From Azolla caroliniana (lineage: Eukaryota > Polypodiophyta), in the NCBI GenBank assembly GCA_043228905.1, contig JBHGNT010000015.1, positions 4,712,001-4,776,000 on the forward strand: a stretch of 64,000 bases of DNA, written 5' to 3'. The translations under genes and the position numbers were made by a program. This document shows, in pieces, positions 52,357 to 64,000 of this stretch (positions within the stretch are counted from its first letter, which is position 1; every line of letters begins with the position of its first letter). The notes under the pieces were generated by a model, which did not search any database, was not told where the DNA came from, and was given only the letters and a program-made list of their open reading frames with translations.

Positions 52357-53625
52357 AAGATATATTAACATCTTCTAAGGCCAAAATTGGCCCATGAGAC
52401 AAATGGTTTACAAAAAAATGGGATATTTACCCATTCATCGAAAGTAAAAATAAAAATAAGATAAAAATAGAGTTTAAGCTAAATAGTTCTAAGAAAATAA
52501 CAAAATTGTTCTATATAAAAAACATGTTCTACAATGAAAATGATGTTAAACTAGGCCTAATTTCATTTCCATCCAAGTCTCTCGAAGAGAAGCAGGAGGT
52601 CAAAGGGTTGTGATGTGGATGTGGCCCATGGTCCCAATGTAAAAGATACCCCAACCATAGCTTATAGTCGACGTAGCTCACGTTCTCTTATCTTCTTAAT
52701 CTTTTCTACTCCACGTCGACTTGTTTTGAAGCCCAACATCTGAGGGCGTTTGGTTGTTCTTTGCATTTCTGCTTCCTCAAGGGAGAGGCCGAGCGGCATA
52801 ACTGTATCCACATTCATCGCCTCCCCTTGTTCCTGAAAATTTACACTAGTTACATGTTGATGAATAGTAAAAGGGTTATGGTTAACACTTTGTAATTTAG
52901 TCTCCCTATATTGTTTTAGTTCTAAGATATACCTACCTAGTCTCTTTACACTCGGGGTATCTAATAGTTTGGAGAGGGTGGGAGAGGGTCCTAATATGTC
53001 TTGGTATTCTGCCCGTATCTCGACATAACTTGGGCACGTGCATGTGAAGTGATACTCATCCTCTACGTCTATATGGCATAATCTACATAGCCTTTCCTCT
53101 CTAGGGACTCTATTAGCCCGACCATTCTCAATCTCAAGTTGGTGAGATGATATCCTAAGTTGTCCAATGGCCACCCTTCGTGCATTTGATAAGAATGTAT
53201 CTTGATATCTTGGTCGTGTAATAAAACCTAACTTAGAGAAGTGCAAGAAGTGTTCCTTATAGTACAACATTTTCGATGGAAGTGCTCTCATGGGGTGATC
53301 CATTTATATCGAGTGTAAATTTGCCATATATTTCTTGGAGTATCACTTTATTATGGTCTTCATGAGAGGTTAGAGTTTGACCAATCCCATGGTTGTACTT
53401 AAGGGGAGGTAGGTTATTAATGTCTATGCCATTTGCAAGTAACCAACTCACCACAATGCTATACCAAGAGCTAGTGTGTCCAGACGCATGTAGGGATCAG
53501 GATGCCTCAAAGGCTTGATGGGATATCCTATCTTGTGGTTGACTATGTATCCGATGAATAAAAACTACTACTTGAAAGAGTGCTTCTACTAACATCGGGG
53601 GTAGACTAAACTCTACTCTAATAAT
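52353..53625 (-). pseudogene. Truncated LINE, C-terminal end of the RT protein
   Basis: A minus-strand frame at 52662-53303, preceded in shifted frames by 53257-53600. It ends with a Cys/His motif (CRLCHIDVEDEYHFTCTCPS) followed by YVEIR, the motif that closes many non-LTR reverse-transcriptase proteins. Upstream are HRIHSQPQDRISHQAFEAS and HTSSWYSIVVSWLLANGI, with one stop. The catalytic RT core is missing, so it is 5'-truncated, as is usual for LINEs. The 3' part (52353-52661) is T-rich on the sense strand but has no clear poly(A). I judge the family from the C-terminal motif only. Confidence 0.6.
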
Positions 53626-53639
53626 GTCATGTGGTACTA

Positions 53640-54836
53640 TCGATTTGCTTCGGCCCATCTTCAGTTAGCATGCCGATGGAGACCAGACTCCTTTTCAGAT
53701 CAGGTACATGCCGAACTCGGTGCAGGGTTATTGTGTTTCCATTTGGCAATCGGATGGGAACCTCTCCGGTCCCTCCAATTATGCACTCTTGCCTGTTGCC
53801 TAGACGAACTGTGTCGCTGGTGTCGGTCGAATAGTTTGAAAATCATTCTATGTTGGGGCTCACGTGAAATGTGGCACCGGAATCCAGTAACCATGTGTGT
53901 GCATCTTGTGCACGGTAGAGGACTTCCCCGATCATGGAGTCCTCTAAGGAGAGAATTTCTCCTGATCGGGATTCGGCAACGTTGATTTGGTTGCCAGTTG
54001 GAGAAAGGTCTGAATCGGGTCTACCTTGATTTCGCTCGGATCAGTGAACATTCTCTTTCCTCTTGATTGACCAGCAATCGGAAACATTGTGGCCAACTTT
54101 TCTAGAGTGTGTGCTGAATTCGCCTGATCAGCCCGTTCTCGACTTCGACCGTTGTCAGTCTCCCCTTGTTTTTTATCGGTTGGTATTCCGACCGGTTGTG
54201 TCGGCTTGTTCTCTCGTACGACTCAGTCGAGTGATGGGCTTCTGCCAATTCATCGATGGTAAGTCCCATCGATTTTCGCCGAATGTCCTCGATGAGGACT
54301 TCGCCGATCGTCTCATCCAGATTTAGGATCGGTTGACTATTGGTGTATGTCGTGTTGAATACCTCCCAACTCACCAGCAAGCTCGATAGGAGGACAAGGG
54401 CTTTCACTTCTTCTTCGAAGTTGATCCCTTGTGAGGAGAGTTCTGACAACACCCGGCTGAAGGTGTTGATGTGGGAGGTAGCCGGACCGGTTTCTCTCAT
54501 CTTTATGTTGAAAACTTGTTTGATCAAAATCAATTTCGAAGATGAGGACTTCTTCTCGTACACGGCTTGTAACTTCTCCTACAGTGACAGCATTGTCGTC
54601 TCTTTTACCATGCTGAAGTAGACATTTTCGGCCAGATGCATTTGGATGGTAAAGCGTGCAATTTCGTCCATCGATTTCCACTCTTCGGTTGTCATCGAAG
54701 CGGGTTTTTCGTTGTGTCAAATAGCTTCGACTTGTCTTCTAATGATCAAAACATCCTACATCATCTCCTTCCAAAGTGCAAAAAATTTTCCATTGAACTT
54801 TCTGATTTCAACTCCAATTCCGGATGTTGAAGCCAT
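53640..54836 (-). pseudogene. Element G2 gag and protease, broken
   Basis: The ATG at 54836 reads MASTSGIGVEIRKFNGKFFA, then a stop after WKEMM (also in G) and more stops. The part 54102-54563 is open (INTFSRVLSELSSQGINFEE). Protease WLLDSGATFHVSP is near 53865-53900, followed by the phrase VRHVPDLKRSLVSIGMLTED. The gag type is the one seen in J and K but diverged. Confidence 0.8.
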
Positions 54837-54938
54837 ATTCTTCTATAAAAAATGAAATTTTTACTAACCTCGTCTTTTTCTTTTGAGCTTCTTCTGTTGT
54901 CTGTTGCCATCGAACAACAAGGTTGCTCTGATACCAGT

Positions 54939-55231
54939 TGTGGAAGGTTTGGTAGGTGTGTGCATATGCGAAAGCGTATGAGAACCTGTTTGCGTACTCG
55001 GAAAACAACATAGAAGGGAAGGAAGGCGGAGACTTACATAGAAACTAGTTTTAATGGAAAGCTTTATTACGTTCTCTCTCTCTCTCTCTCTCCGTCAGAG
55101 ACTTGATACAATGTGGACCTCCTCTATCTTTGCAACGCTAGGTTATTGCTTATATACTAAGCCCTAACTATGTGGACGAGCTCACACTAGGACGGATACA
55201 AATTGGAAGGAGTCGGGCTTTTATGCCAACA
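54939..55231 (-). repeat. Element G2 5' LTR
   Basis: 293 bp, TGTGGAAG...GCCAACA, with a CT tract at 55074-55092. There is no partner LTR in the window. Confidence 0.78.
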
Positions 55232-58050
55232 ACTCTAGTCGATGAGTGGACAGAGTTATTATACGCAAATTCGGCAAAGTGGAGAATATCCGCCCAATCG
55301 TCTTGTTAATAGATTAGAAAACACCGAAGATATTGTTCTTGCATTTGATTTGTTCGTTTTGCTTGTTCATCTGTTTGTGGGTGGTAGTCGGAGGAGAGGT
55401 TACAAGTGACCTTGAGCATTTCGAAGAGATGCTTCCAGAATTTCGAGACAAATTGAGATACACGGTCGATGATGATACTATCGGGGAGGCCATGATGCCG
55501 ACATACCTCACGCATGACAGTTTCGGCAGTTTCTTCACTAGTGATATCCTTAGTACAAGGCAAAAAATGTGTCATCTTCGTATATCGATCTACTATTGTT
55601 AAAATCGCATTATATCCCTTTGAAACTGGAAGATCTGTGATGAAATCTAGAGAAATGGATTGACACGACTTGCTTTGAATTGGTAATGGTTCCAATAAAC
55701 CATATGGATCATGTCTTGGCATCTTTGCTCTACAACATGTATCACATGTCCAAACATAATCTTCGACAAATCGTCACATATGAGGCCACCAGAATGATCG
55801 TTGCACTAAATCCAACGTTGTAGTACTACCAAAATACCCTGTTGTATATGTGTCATGATAATTTTGGACTACTCGAAGGCGACAAGAACCATTAGGAACG
55901 TACAAGAGTTTCTTAAAGAATAGTAATCCATCATGACATTTGAATTGTCGATAGTCCGTACTTGGTTGTTGCAACTGTGAAAAAGATGCCCGAGAGGGAT
56001 CAATTTGTGCTAGAATGGGTTGAACGAAAGCGTCTGTCTTCAAGTCTTCATGTACGGTATTGATAATGTGGGAATCCAATGGCGTATCAAAAACCCACGT
56101 TGCTTGCAGTCGTGCCGGTCCTAGGATTACTTGCTTCTAATTATCGAATGTTGGCTCACCGAGACGCAGTCCTAGATACGAGCGTCGTGATAACGCATCT
56201 GCCTTCCCTTCCTGCTTCCCTGGATGATATGTAATTTTGAAGTCGAAATGAGTGAGGAATTGGGCCCACTGAGCTTAACGTCAATTTAATACATGAGCAT
56301 TCTGGAAGTAGGCAAGATTTTTGTGATCACTGAATACAATGACTTGATGAGAAGATCCCTCTAAAAAAGGCCTCTATTGTGGAAAAGATTACACTATTGC
56401 TAATAGCTCCTTGTCATGTATTTCATAGTTGATTTTGGCGGCGTCAAACTTGCGTGAGTGGAAAGCCACAGGATGTAGCTTTTCATCATCGCCTTGTGAC
56501 AGAATGCTACCCAAGGTGAAATCTGACGCGTCTACCTCAATGATGAACGGTTTTTTTGGATTAACATGACCTAGAATAGGTGCTGATGTAAATTCTTTCT
56601 TAAGACTCACAAAAGTTGTGTCTGCTTCTTTAGACCAAACAAACGACTACTCCTTCTTGGTAAGCTATGTGAGAGGCAGAATAAGCTTTGAGAAATCTTG
56701 TATAAACTTACGGTAGAAATTGCCAAAGCCTAAAAAGCATTGCATTTCTCACAACGAACGTGGAGTCTGCCATTCTAGCACCGTTTTGACCATAACTGGA
56801 TCCATAGAGATGCCTTCCAAGGAAATGACATAACCTAGAAATTCCACCTGGTTGCACTCGAAACTACATTTTTCTAGTTTTGCATAAAGACCATGTTCTC
56901 GAAGTCGTTTTAGTACTAATAGTACATGAGAATCATGTCATTCTTGAGTCTTCGAATAAACCAGTAGATCATCCAAATAGATGATCAAACAAATATCCAA
57001 GAGATCTCGAAATATATCATTTGTCATCTGCTGGAAGACTTTTGGCGCATTAGTGAGACCGAATGGCATAACTGTGTACTCGAAGTGCCCATATCTAGTG
57101 CGAAATGTGGTCTTCCATTCATCTCCTCGTCGGATCCGTATGAGGTTATATGCTCCTCATAAGTCAATCTTTGTGAAGAACTTTGCACCATTGATTCGTT
57201 CTAAAATACTCGTGATAAGGGGAAGTGCATACCTATTCCTGATGGTAACCTTATTCAAGACACGATAATATACGAAGAGACGAAGTGACCCATCCTTTTC
57301 CTTGACAAAGAAAATGGGTGCACAGGCTGGAGATTTCGAATGTCGAATAAAATTGTTTGCCAAATTCTCCTCTATGTAGGCTCGAAGGACTTCTAGCTTA
57401 GTTGGCGACAAGTTGTAGATTGGTCCCCGTGGTGGCTCTTTTCTCGGTTGTAAATCAATGGGACAATCATACGGTCGGTGGTGAGGAAGTGTACTGGCTT
57501 GTACCTTATCGAACACGTCGGCATAATGACGATACTTCTCTGGAAGTTGAACTGTGGATTCCTCTTTAGTGGTGTTGGAAGGTTTTACTGATACTGCGAA
57601 GACAAACATTGTTTCCTTGCGTCCTTCCTCACGCAATTGTTATAGCGAAATGGTTGCAATCCTATGAGTAGGTTCTTGGGTTTGTCGATACCGGATTTCT
57701 CTTGTTCTCCAATCTATGTCTGGGTTATGTAATTCGAACCATGGTAACCCCAAGACAATTGGATGATCTCGACTATTAATTATTTTAAATGATACTACAC
57801 ACACCAAAATATCTAGGACAACCTGAATCGGCTTTGACTCTTCTACGATATTTTTGGAAGCAATGGGACGACCATCAATAACTACTACAGATGTTGGGCA
57901 AGAAAGTTTTCTTAGGGATATCTGATGAGCTTGGGCAAAATTCCTATCCATGAAGCAAGAGTTGGCTCTGGAATCTAAGAGTGCTAAGACATGTACTGGA
58001 GGAGTACTTTTAGTAGTAACCATTACTTGAGCTAAGAACACATTGCTAGT
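55232..58050 (-). mobile_element. Gypsy-3: truncated chromovirus pol
   Basis: Collinear with Gypsy-2 from about 22535 to 25345: protease LALLDSRANSCFMD (DSG changed to DSR, so dead), RT (FFVKEKDGSLRLFVYYRVLN, FTKIDL), RNase H (VAFHSRKFDAAKINYEIHDK), and integrase HHCC and core (LDFITDLPVSKGYNAILTIV, SIIIDRVSQFVSKFWKHLF). Many stops. No gag, LTR or chromodomain. Its integrase end was interrupted by G2, and its right end breaks at about 58050 just upstream of protease. Confidence 0.85.
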
Positions 58051-59060
58051 TTGGTCAACATTTGGCGGATTGGGAACATTGGATCATTAGGATCTACTTC
58101 AATTGACACAAAACCTTGCACACAAGAGGGTGAAGCTTGATATAATTTATCCATCTTCACCACAATACTTCAAGTCAATCAAGTGCATTCTATGTACAAT
58201 TTCAAACATATAATTGCAACTCATAGTAGAGAAGATGTTGGTGGTGGAATGTGCCTTGGTCATAATTTTTTACCATGACCCTAAGCTATACTCGAATTCC
58301 CAATCCTTTCACAAGTTGCAAGTTGGCAATCTTGCCTCAAACTCTACAATGCCTAACTAGTAATCAAGTCAACAAGATCCCTTATTGCTTGTGAATCTTC
58401 AAGGTATAAACTTGGACTCTATTATAGGTCTTGTAAACTTTGCACATGTAAATTACCTCAAAATATGTCATCCTATCAAGCAAACATAACGCCACATCAA
58501 TGGATGATCTTACAACTACGAATGTGAGATAAACCTCTCCCTATGCCTCAAGTGTATGGTTCAAAATTGTTGGGTAGAGCCATCTGCCATTCCCAACTTA
58601 ATGTGTAAGCTTCAAGGGAACCATTTTTGGGCTTCTCTACTTAATTATAAAGTTAACTACCTTGCTTTTATCATGTAAGATGGTATTTCCAGCCCAATAA
58701 TTTCATTTCATCCTAATGGTATTTACCATTAGACATGATGCAGAACCATTTTAAGTTTTTTAGCATTGTGCTCTACTAGATGTCTTGCAAGTGTGTAGCT
58801 ATGCATTTGATGAAAACATTTGTCCATACAGACTTTGCTCTTGACTAATATGTTACAAGTATTGCAAAAGAACAGACAAAAAAACTTCCAGATCACATAA
58901 AATTCGCACTTTGGATTACTGAACAGAACAGCTTCAAAACTTCCTTTTAGATCAAAGTGTTTGAAACAGATTTGCATAATGAAACATCATGGTTAAATCC
59001 CATTTCTGACAACATGAAGGAATGATACACATGAAGTGATGCTGAAATGGAATGGATTTT
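58051..59060. other. Intergenic, includes psbQ 3' region
   Basis: AT-rich, no retroelement motif or coding signal recognised. The right portion must contain the psbQ 3' untranslated region. I cannot place a polyadenylation site with confidence. Confidence 0.5.
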
Positions 59061-60707
59061 TTAACCAATCTTAGCCAACACATCATTCAAGCTGGAGACA
59101 GTAGTAGCATAGTACTGCTCAGCCTTGGGCACACTCTTGCTCCTTGCAGCGAAATCCAGCTGAACACAAAGAAGAAAACAATGCAAAAGAAAAACCTATC
59201 AGAATTTACCAAATTTTTGTTATAACTTAGATACAACTTTATAATCTTCATTAGCTTAAACCGCTTTGTCTGGCCATTCAAGTTTGCGGGGATTCTAGGC
59301 ATTTATATAAGCTCTAAATTCTACAAACCATAGCAATCTGAATCCTAATCACATGTATATTAAGTAAGTAATTAATGTATGCTAATGCCAATCGACTTCT
59401 CTGTAATGAGCATATAGCCATAATTCTTAGGAATCAATAAGCCAGAAACTGTCCATCTTTTGAAGCAGAAGATCCCCAATTCCAAGTCCTGACACCTTCA
59501 ACCCTGGCTTAGGCTCGAGATCAAAAGAAAAGAACAAAACAAATTTATCTACGGGCTAATCCTGAGAAAATGCAATTTAATTTAATTTAAAGATTAATCC
59601 AAACAAACCTAATCTAATCTAAAGAAATTCTAACAGATCTAATAAAGTGAATCAGAATCCCTTACATTGTTAATATCATCATAGAGCTTGGCAATAAGAG
59701 CCTTGAGCTCTTTCTTCTCTTCCTTGGCTTTGGATGCAACGATGGTGTTAAGGTCGAAGCGAAGGTAGGAGGCTTTGAGGCGAAGGTCATTTTGCACATA
59801 GGGCCAGGCCTTCTTGTCGATCAAGGTTTTCACGGCTACAATGTCTTTGGCTGACTCCTTGGCTCTTGCAATGGCCTCAGCTGGAGAGAGAGGCTGAAGG
59901 TAAAAACGAGACTTCAATGGAAGATCTAAGTCTCGAGCCTGGTCTGCACTCTCGGTACCGGCTTCACCATACCAAGCAAGAAGAACACAATGATTAGGGT
60001 GTTAAAAGCAAGAGAAACTGTTGGATTTACATAATATAGGGTCTCATTCAACGAATTTACATAAGTAGATAATGTTGACAAAAAAATGCAGATGATGTGA
60101 GAGATCATCATTGATAGGATGGAAGATCATCACAGATAATGTGAAAGATCATGTGAACATTCATCATAGATAGTGTAAAAGACACCATTCATCAATAGAC
60201 AGTGATAGTGTAAAATGTAAAAGACAGTGTGACAGTGTATAGATAATGTGTGAGAGTTCATCATAGACCATGTGTCAAAGCATGTGAAAGGGGGCGAGAG
60301 TAAATGAAAGATCATGACCATGGTATCATGAGGAAGATCCTCCCTAAAGTTAAATCATAGGGCATAGGAGATATAATCAGAGTGTCCTTACGCAATCCAC
60401 CGGAGGGAGGGGGAGGACCTCCAAGCTTGATGGAGGAAGCTTCTGCCAGAGCTTCTTTGGCGATGAAGAGAGCAGGGGCAGAGACGGCGAGGAGGCTAAG
60501 CAAAGATCGTCGCGAAGATGAAGAAGAAGAAGAAGAAGAAGAAGAGGGGGAGGAGGAGGACTGATCAGAGGAGGCGCGGATGGGTGCCACAGTTAGGGGC
60601 CGGAAGGAGGAAGGAGATGAAGGGGAAGGGGAAGGGGAAGCAGTGTTGAGGGAGGAGGGTGTGGTGGAGGAGAAGATGCCAGCCATGGCCACAGTGGAGC
60701 TCGCCAT
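59061..60707 (-). CDS. psbQ: PsbQ, oxygen-evolving enhancer protein 3 (three exons)
   Basis: Extrinsic lumenal subunit that stabilises the oxygen-evolving complex of photosystem II. Exons on the minus strand: 60707-60392, 59943-59666, 59159-59061 (316, 278 and 99 nt; 230 residues, the usual length). Introns of 448 and 506 bp have GT...AG ends (GTAAGG donors). Residues 1-65 form a Ser/Pro-rich chloroplast transit peptide with 11 consecutive Ser (55-65). RR at 66-67 followed by a hydrophobic run and ALA (86-88) is a twin-arginine lumen signal, with cleavage expected after residue 88. The mature protein contains [47 protein letters not shown] and ends [11 protein letters not shown], all hallmarks of PsbQ. 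There are no stops or frameshifts. Intron 1 carries a degenerate array of AGATCATCA/ATAGTGTAAAAGAC-like units (60100-60320). It is the only host gene recognised here. Confidence 0.96.
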
Positions 60708-60975
60708 GTTTCCTCTGGGGGCCTTCGTTGCTCCTGCTCCTTTCCCTTCTCTGTGTCTTTTCTCTCTCTCTCTGTGTGTCTTTCTGTCTCACTGTGAGAG
60801 GATATGGAGGAGAAGGAGGCAGGCTACTTACTAGTGGAAACAGGGGATTGTGTTTGTAATGTTTTTTTGATGAAGTAGAAGTGTGTGTGTGTGTGGAGAA
60901 AGAGAGAAAGAGGGGAATATGGATAAGGAGGAGAGGATAGGCTCATCCATCCATCCAACCAACCATTTCATTCAT

Positions 60976-60978
<3 letters not shown>

Positions 60979-61027
<49 letters not shown>
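60979..61027. repeat. (CT)n microsatellite upstream of psbQ
   Basis: About 24 CT units, 270-320 bp upstream of the psbQ start codon. On the psbQ sense strand it reads (GA)n. Confidence 0.9.
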
Positions 61028-61033
<6 letters not shown>

Positions 61034-61067
61034 ACCTTTTCCCACATAACACACAAATAGGAACCTT

Positions 61068-61235
61068 ACCTCCCCAAGACACACAAGTGTTAATTGCAAC
61101 ACCAGACCTCAGCCTCTCTTTGCTCGCCTGCCCATCCACAACCTCTCGACAACACAACTTTGCTCACCTCCCCCAAGACACACAAGTGTTAATTGCAACA
61201 CCAGACCTCGGCCTCTCTTTGCTCGCCTTTCCCAT
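61068..61235. repeat. Direct duplication of about 68-70 bp upstream of psbQ
   Basis: The segment 61068-61135 (CCAAGACACACAAGTGTTAA core) recurs at 61166-61235 with only a few differences, about 98 bp apart. Confidence 0.85.
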
Positions 61236-61439
61236 GTCTCATCCATCCTACAGCTTCCCTATGTGCCGGTTTTCTTTTTTGGTTTTGTATGACTTCGAAG
61301 CACTCCATTGTTCGAGGCTTCACCCTAATAACACACGCACGCACTCGCACTCGCACTCAAAGCATCTCCAATTGGCATCCAGGAGATTCATATCCTGGTT
61401 TCATCACAAATTGCAAACTAAAATGTGCTTAGAAAATAT

Positions 61440-62591
61440 GATTTAAGCACGGGGAAACTGCATAAGATATTGTATTTTGTTAATCTATGATGACACTTCA
61501 CTATTTGAAGCAACAAGCAACCCCAGATGCCACCCTAGAGCGACCACAAGCATGTAACATAGGAGAGACATGAAGCGTTTTTCCACCCACGTTGTTCAAT
61601 ATGTACCCCATCACTATGCATGTGATTTTTCTAGGCTTACCCAACTTCTTAGTATGCAAACATGTGACATACATTGAACTTGGACAATTTCTTAGATATA
61701 CATGATATTCATGTACCACTAGTGTTGACCCTAAATTCAACCTAGCTAACATCCTAATGTTACTACACATTGCGTCCTACACAATATAATGGCTACCACA
61801 ACCTCAAGATAGCATCCTTGCATTACTCTCCTCCTTGCAAGAGGACTTTACCATGATTGGGAAAGCCCGTTAGTGTTTCGAAAAGATGGATATGATATGC
61901 CTCTATGAATATTCCCCACGGGTTACATGCGTTTTGATTCAAAGATAGTAGACAATTTAGGGTTAGATCCTTAGTTTTAATCACTCTTTTGTTGTTTATA
62001 TGAACATTGAAGGATGTGTTGTGTGTTTCTCGCTACTTAAGTGCTTTCATTGTTTTCAACTAATTAAGTGTTAATTGAATTCTCTGAGCTAATTAGTGCA
62101 TTGTTTGGATGGTTTGTATATGCTCTGCTTTCATAAAGATGACTTACATTGTTAAGATAAAGTTGCACAGGATACCGATAATAGTATCCTATTCTTGTAA
62201 GAACATGACACCCAAGAATAAGTATGTGTCTTGAAGGTCGTGGGTCAATGAAGAGGTCACCAACTATTTAAGATATGACAAGAAGAGTTCACTTAGTTTA
62301 TAATGTAGTTCTTAGTTTTGATATTTATGTTATCCCGGTCGACAAACACAAAGGGCCGAACAACTCAATCTCTGAATCATTCTGTCAATGGGATTGTGCT
62401 TTGGAGATTGGAGTCGGTCGACTCTGCTTAATGATCACTTAAACACACTCACTATATCACACTCAATCATTGTAATTACCATAACACTTAAACACTCTCA
62501 GACTGGTGATCGATTGTAACTATAAACGAACTCTCAATGCAAGAAGAATTCAAGACACCTAATGCTTTAACTAATAGACTTATATTAAAAC
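61440..62591. other. Intergenic, nothing recognised
   Basis: AT-rich sequence without convincing coding, RNA or repeat structure. A minus-strand frame at 61501-61770 (89 codons) resembles no family I know and is probably chance. Confidence 0.5.
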
Positions 62592-64000
62592 ATAGTGGTA
62601 CCGACCATCACGAAGAATTTAGTCTTCGTGGGCCAAATTGTGGAGCAAGGCATGCAATTTCAATTCAACCAAGCCGGTTTCTTCATCGAAAAAGAGGGTC
62701 GAATCATCGCTCGTGGTCGAAGGGAAGGCCAAATGTTTATCCTCGAGCCAAACAAGGTAAAATCGGCTATGTTTGCAAAGGGCCTCAAAGCCGACATAGA
62801 CATAGAGTTGTGGCACAAGAGAATTGGCCACATCAATCTCAATAAACTCAAGGCAATGCAATTGAAAGGAGTCGTCATCGAAAGGAGATTGAAGGCAAGA
62901 AACACTGACACCCGTTCCCAAAAGAGAGGAACATGAGCAAAGGCATACTGGATGTAATTCATTCTAATGTATGGGGACTGGCTCAGACGGCTACATTCGG
63001 CGGATGTCGATAGTGACGACTTCTCCAGGTACACCTAGATCTACCCCATGCAGTAAAAGAGTGAAGTATTTAGTCACTTCCAAAAATTTAAGAATGAAAT
63101 CGAGAAAGCCTCAGGTCAGCATGTCTGATGTCTTCGGTCAGATGGAGGCAAGGAATACTTCTCTGATGCATTCACAGCATACCTTCGACAAGAAGGAATC
63201 AAGTGAGAATTTCCTTACTGACATACACCTCAACAAAATGAAGTAGTTGAACACAAGAATCGGCACATATTAGAGGTAGCCCCGGCGATGATGAATGAAA
63301 AGAACCTGCCAAATTCGTAACGGGCAAAAGCCGCCAACACAGTCATCCACCTCACGAGGTAACACCCCACGAGAAGTTTTATGGTAAGAAACCGGATTTA
63401 TCCCACGTCAGGATATTCGGTTCAATTGCATATGTACACATCCGCAACGAAATGCGGCAAAAGCTAGATCCCAAGTTGGAGAAATGTATCCTCGTAGGAT
63501 ACTCACTGGAGCAAAAGGGGTACAAATGCCTCAACCCCTCTACTTGGAAGGTTCGCGTAAGCCAGGACGTAGTCTTTGACGAATCGACATCTTGATACGA
63601 ACCCGAGCCAACTCCTCCCGAACCATCTATGAACGACCTTGACAACATAGAAGACAATGATTAACTAAGGTCAATACCCGAGGAGAGTCCGATCTCAACT
63701 AGATTGAGTGGACCACAAGAACCCCCAAGCAACCAAAAAACATCTTAGCCAAGTCCGAAGATGGACAAAGGCAAGGCGAAAATGCTAGAATATGAAGATG
63801 ATCAATGTTATTGGTCGAAGAGAACCACGTCTGAACCAAGACCAAAACGTCGGAAGGACAAATGTTCTTCTCGAATTCGGATGGTGGCCGAGGACGAGGT
63901 CGCGGTGGTAGAAGAGGTCGATTCGACCCATCTCATGAAGGGAACTCAACCCTTCGACAACAAGACGGAAGCCATCGAAGAACCTTCAGAAGAAGGGGGA
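62592..64000 (+). mobile_element. Element L: Copia fragment related to A, runs off the window
   Basis: Begins abruptly in the protease-integrase linker (PTITKNLVFVGQIVEQGMQF, 62600), then ELWHKRIGHINLNKLKAMQL, decayed integrase core with stops, LSHVRIFGSIAYVHI, PKLEKCILVGYSLEQKGYKC, VFDESTS, and the linker EPEPTPPEPSMNDLDNIEDN, to the start of RT at the window end. Stops and frameshifts throughout. Very similar to element A (49837-50915), but in plus orientation and 5'-truncated at about 62592. Confidence 0.85.

Larger units (their letters stand above)
53626..55231 (-). mobile_element. Element G2: truncated Copia related to G
   Basis: The 5' LTR (54939-55231), primer site (GCTCTGATACCA, 54925-54936) and gag to protease are present. 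The rest is lost at the LINE junction near 53626. The right LTR edge abuts Gypsy-3 integrase sequence, so G2 inserted in Gypsy-3. Confidence 0.82.

Noticed and set aside
58729-58977. 82-codon minus-strand frame downstream of psbQ
   Set aside because: No family resemblance. It lies in the likely 3' untranslated or intergenic region and has AT-rich, unbiased codons.
60382-60834. Plus-strand open frames over psbQ exon 1 (Glu-rich and Gly/Glu-rich)
   Set aside because: Complement of the Ser/Pro-rich transit peptide. The minus-strand gene with consistent splice sites explains the sequence.
1-64000. CRISPR array, rRNA or complete tRNA genes, bacterial operons
   Set aside because: No regularly spaced repeats with unique spacers, no rRNA-like sequence, and no complete tRNA cloverleaf. 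The tRNA-like segments in the chromovirus LTRs are partial and lie within LTR boundaries.

Overview
This is a transposon-packed stretch of a land-plant nuclear genome. The only recognisable host gene is psbQ (59061-60707, minus strand, three exons), which encodes the thylakoid-lumen extrinsic subunit of photosystem II. Nearly everything else is LTR retrotransposon: Ty1/Copia elements, mostly with the TGGTATCAGAGC initiator-tRNA-Met primer site and Tork/Tnt1-like LTRs, and chromodomain-bearing Ty3/Gypsy elements (chromoviruses). The old Gypsy-like gag (element Z), the LINE remnant and the size of the nest suggest a large genome, perhaps a fern or lycophyte, but I cannot fix the species.

Element names are mine. 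A decayed plus-strand Gypsy-like element (Z, about 1010-8976) is interrupted by Gypsy-1 (minus, 1237-6943) and then by a Copia element (G, plus, from 8977). G is cut by a minus-strand Copia element (A, 9513 to about 52352). A has been split by four independent insertions: Copia B (plus, 10853-16078), Copia C (plus, 16614-21337, itself carrying a solo LTR), Gypsy-2 (minus, 21499-27048) and Copia H (minus, 27391-49836). H is in turn split by Copia I (plus, 28311-33766), Copia J (plus, 34515-39999) and Copia K (minus, 41646-47026). The order Z < G < A < H < I/J/K is five layers. Most insertions are supported by TG...CA ends and 5-bp target-site duplications (TSDs): ATAGA, ATCTC, CTCCG, GAACT, CGGGT, and AGACT for the solo LTR. 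I, J and K keep uninterrupted gag-pol frames of 1357, 1337 and 1337 residues. The older layers carry stops, frameshifts and deletions.

Right of the nest lie a truncated LINE (52353-53625), a truncated Copia (G2, 53626-55231) sitting in a truncated chromovirus (Gypsy-3, 55232-58050), psbQ, and the start of another A-like Copia (L, 62592 to the window end). A 100-N gap at 40975-41074 is flanked by an 821/822-bp near-identical duplication that looks like an unmerged contig overlap.

The most interesting signal concerns priming. Neither Gypsy-1 nor Gypsy-2 has a tRNA primer site after its 5' LTR. Instead, two bases inside the LTR, each has an 11-12-nt segment complementary to the predicted first bases of its own transcript, placed 33 nt downstream of the TATA box. 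This is the layout of Tf1/sushi-type self-priming. Both families also begin U3 with an antisense tRNA-like segment.
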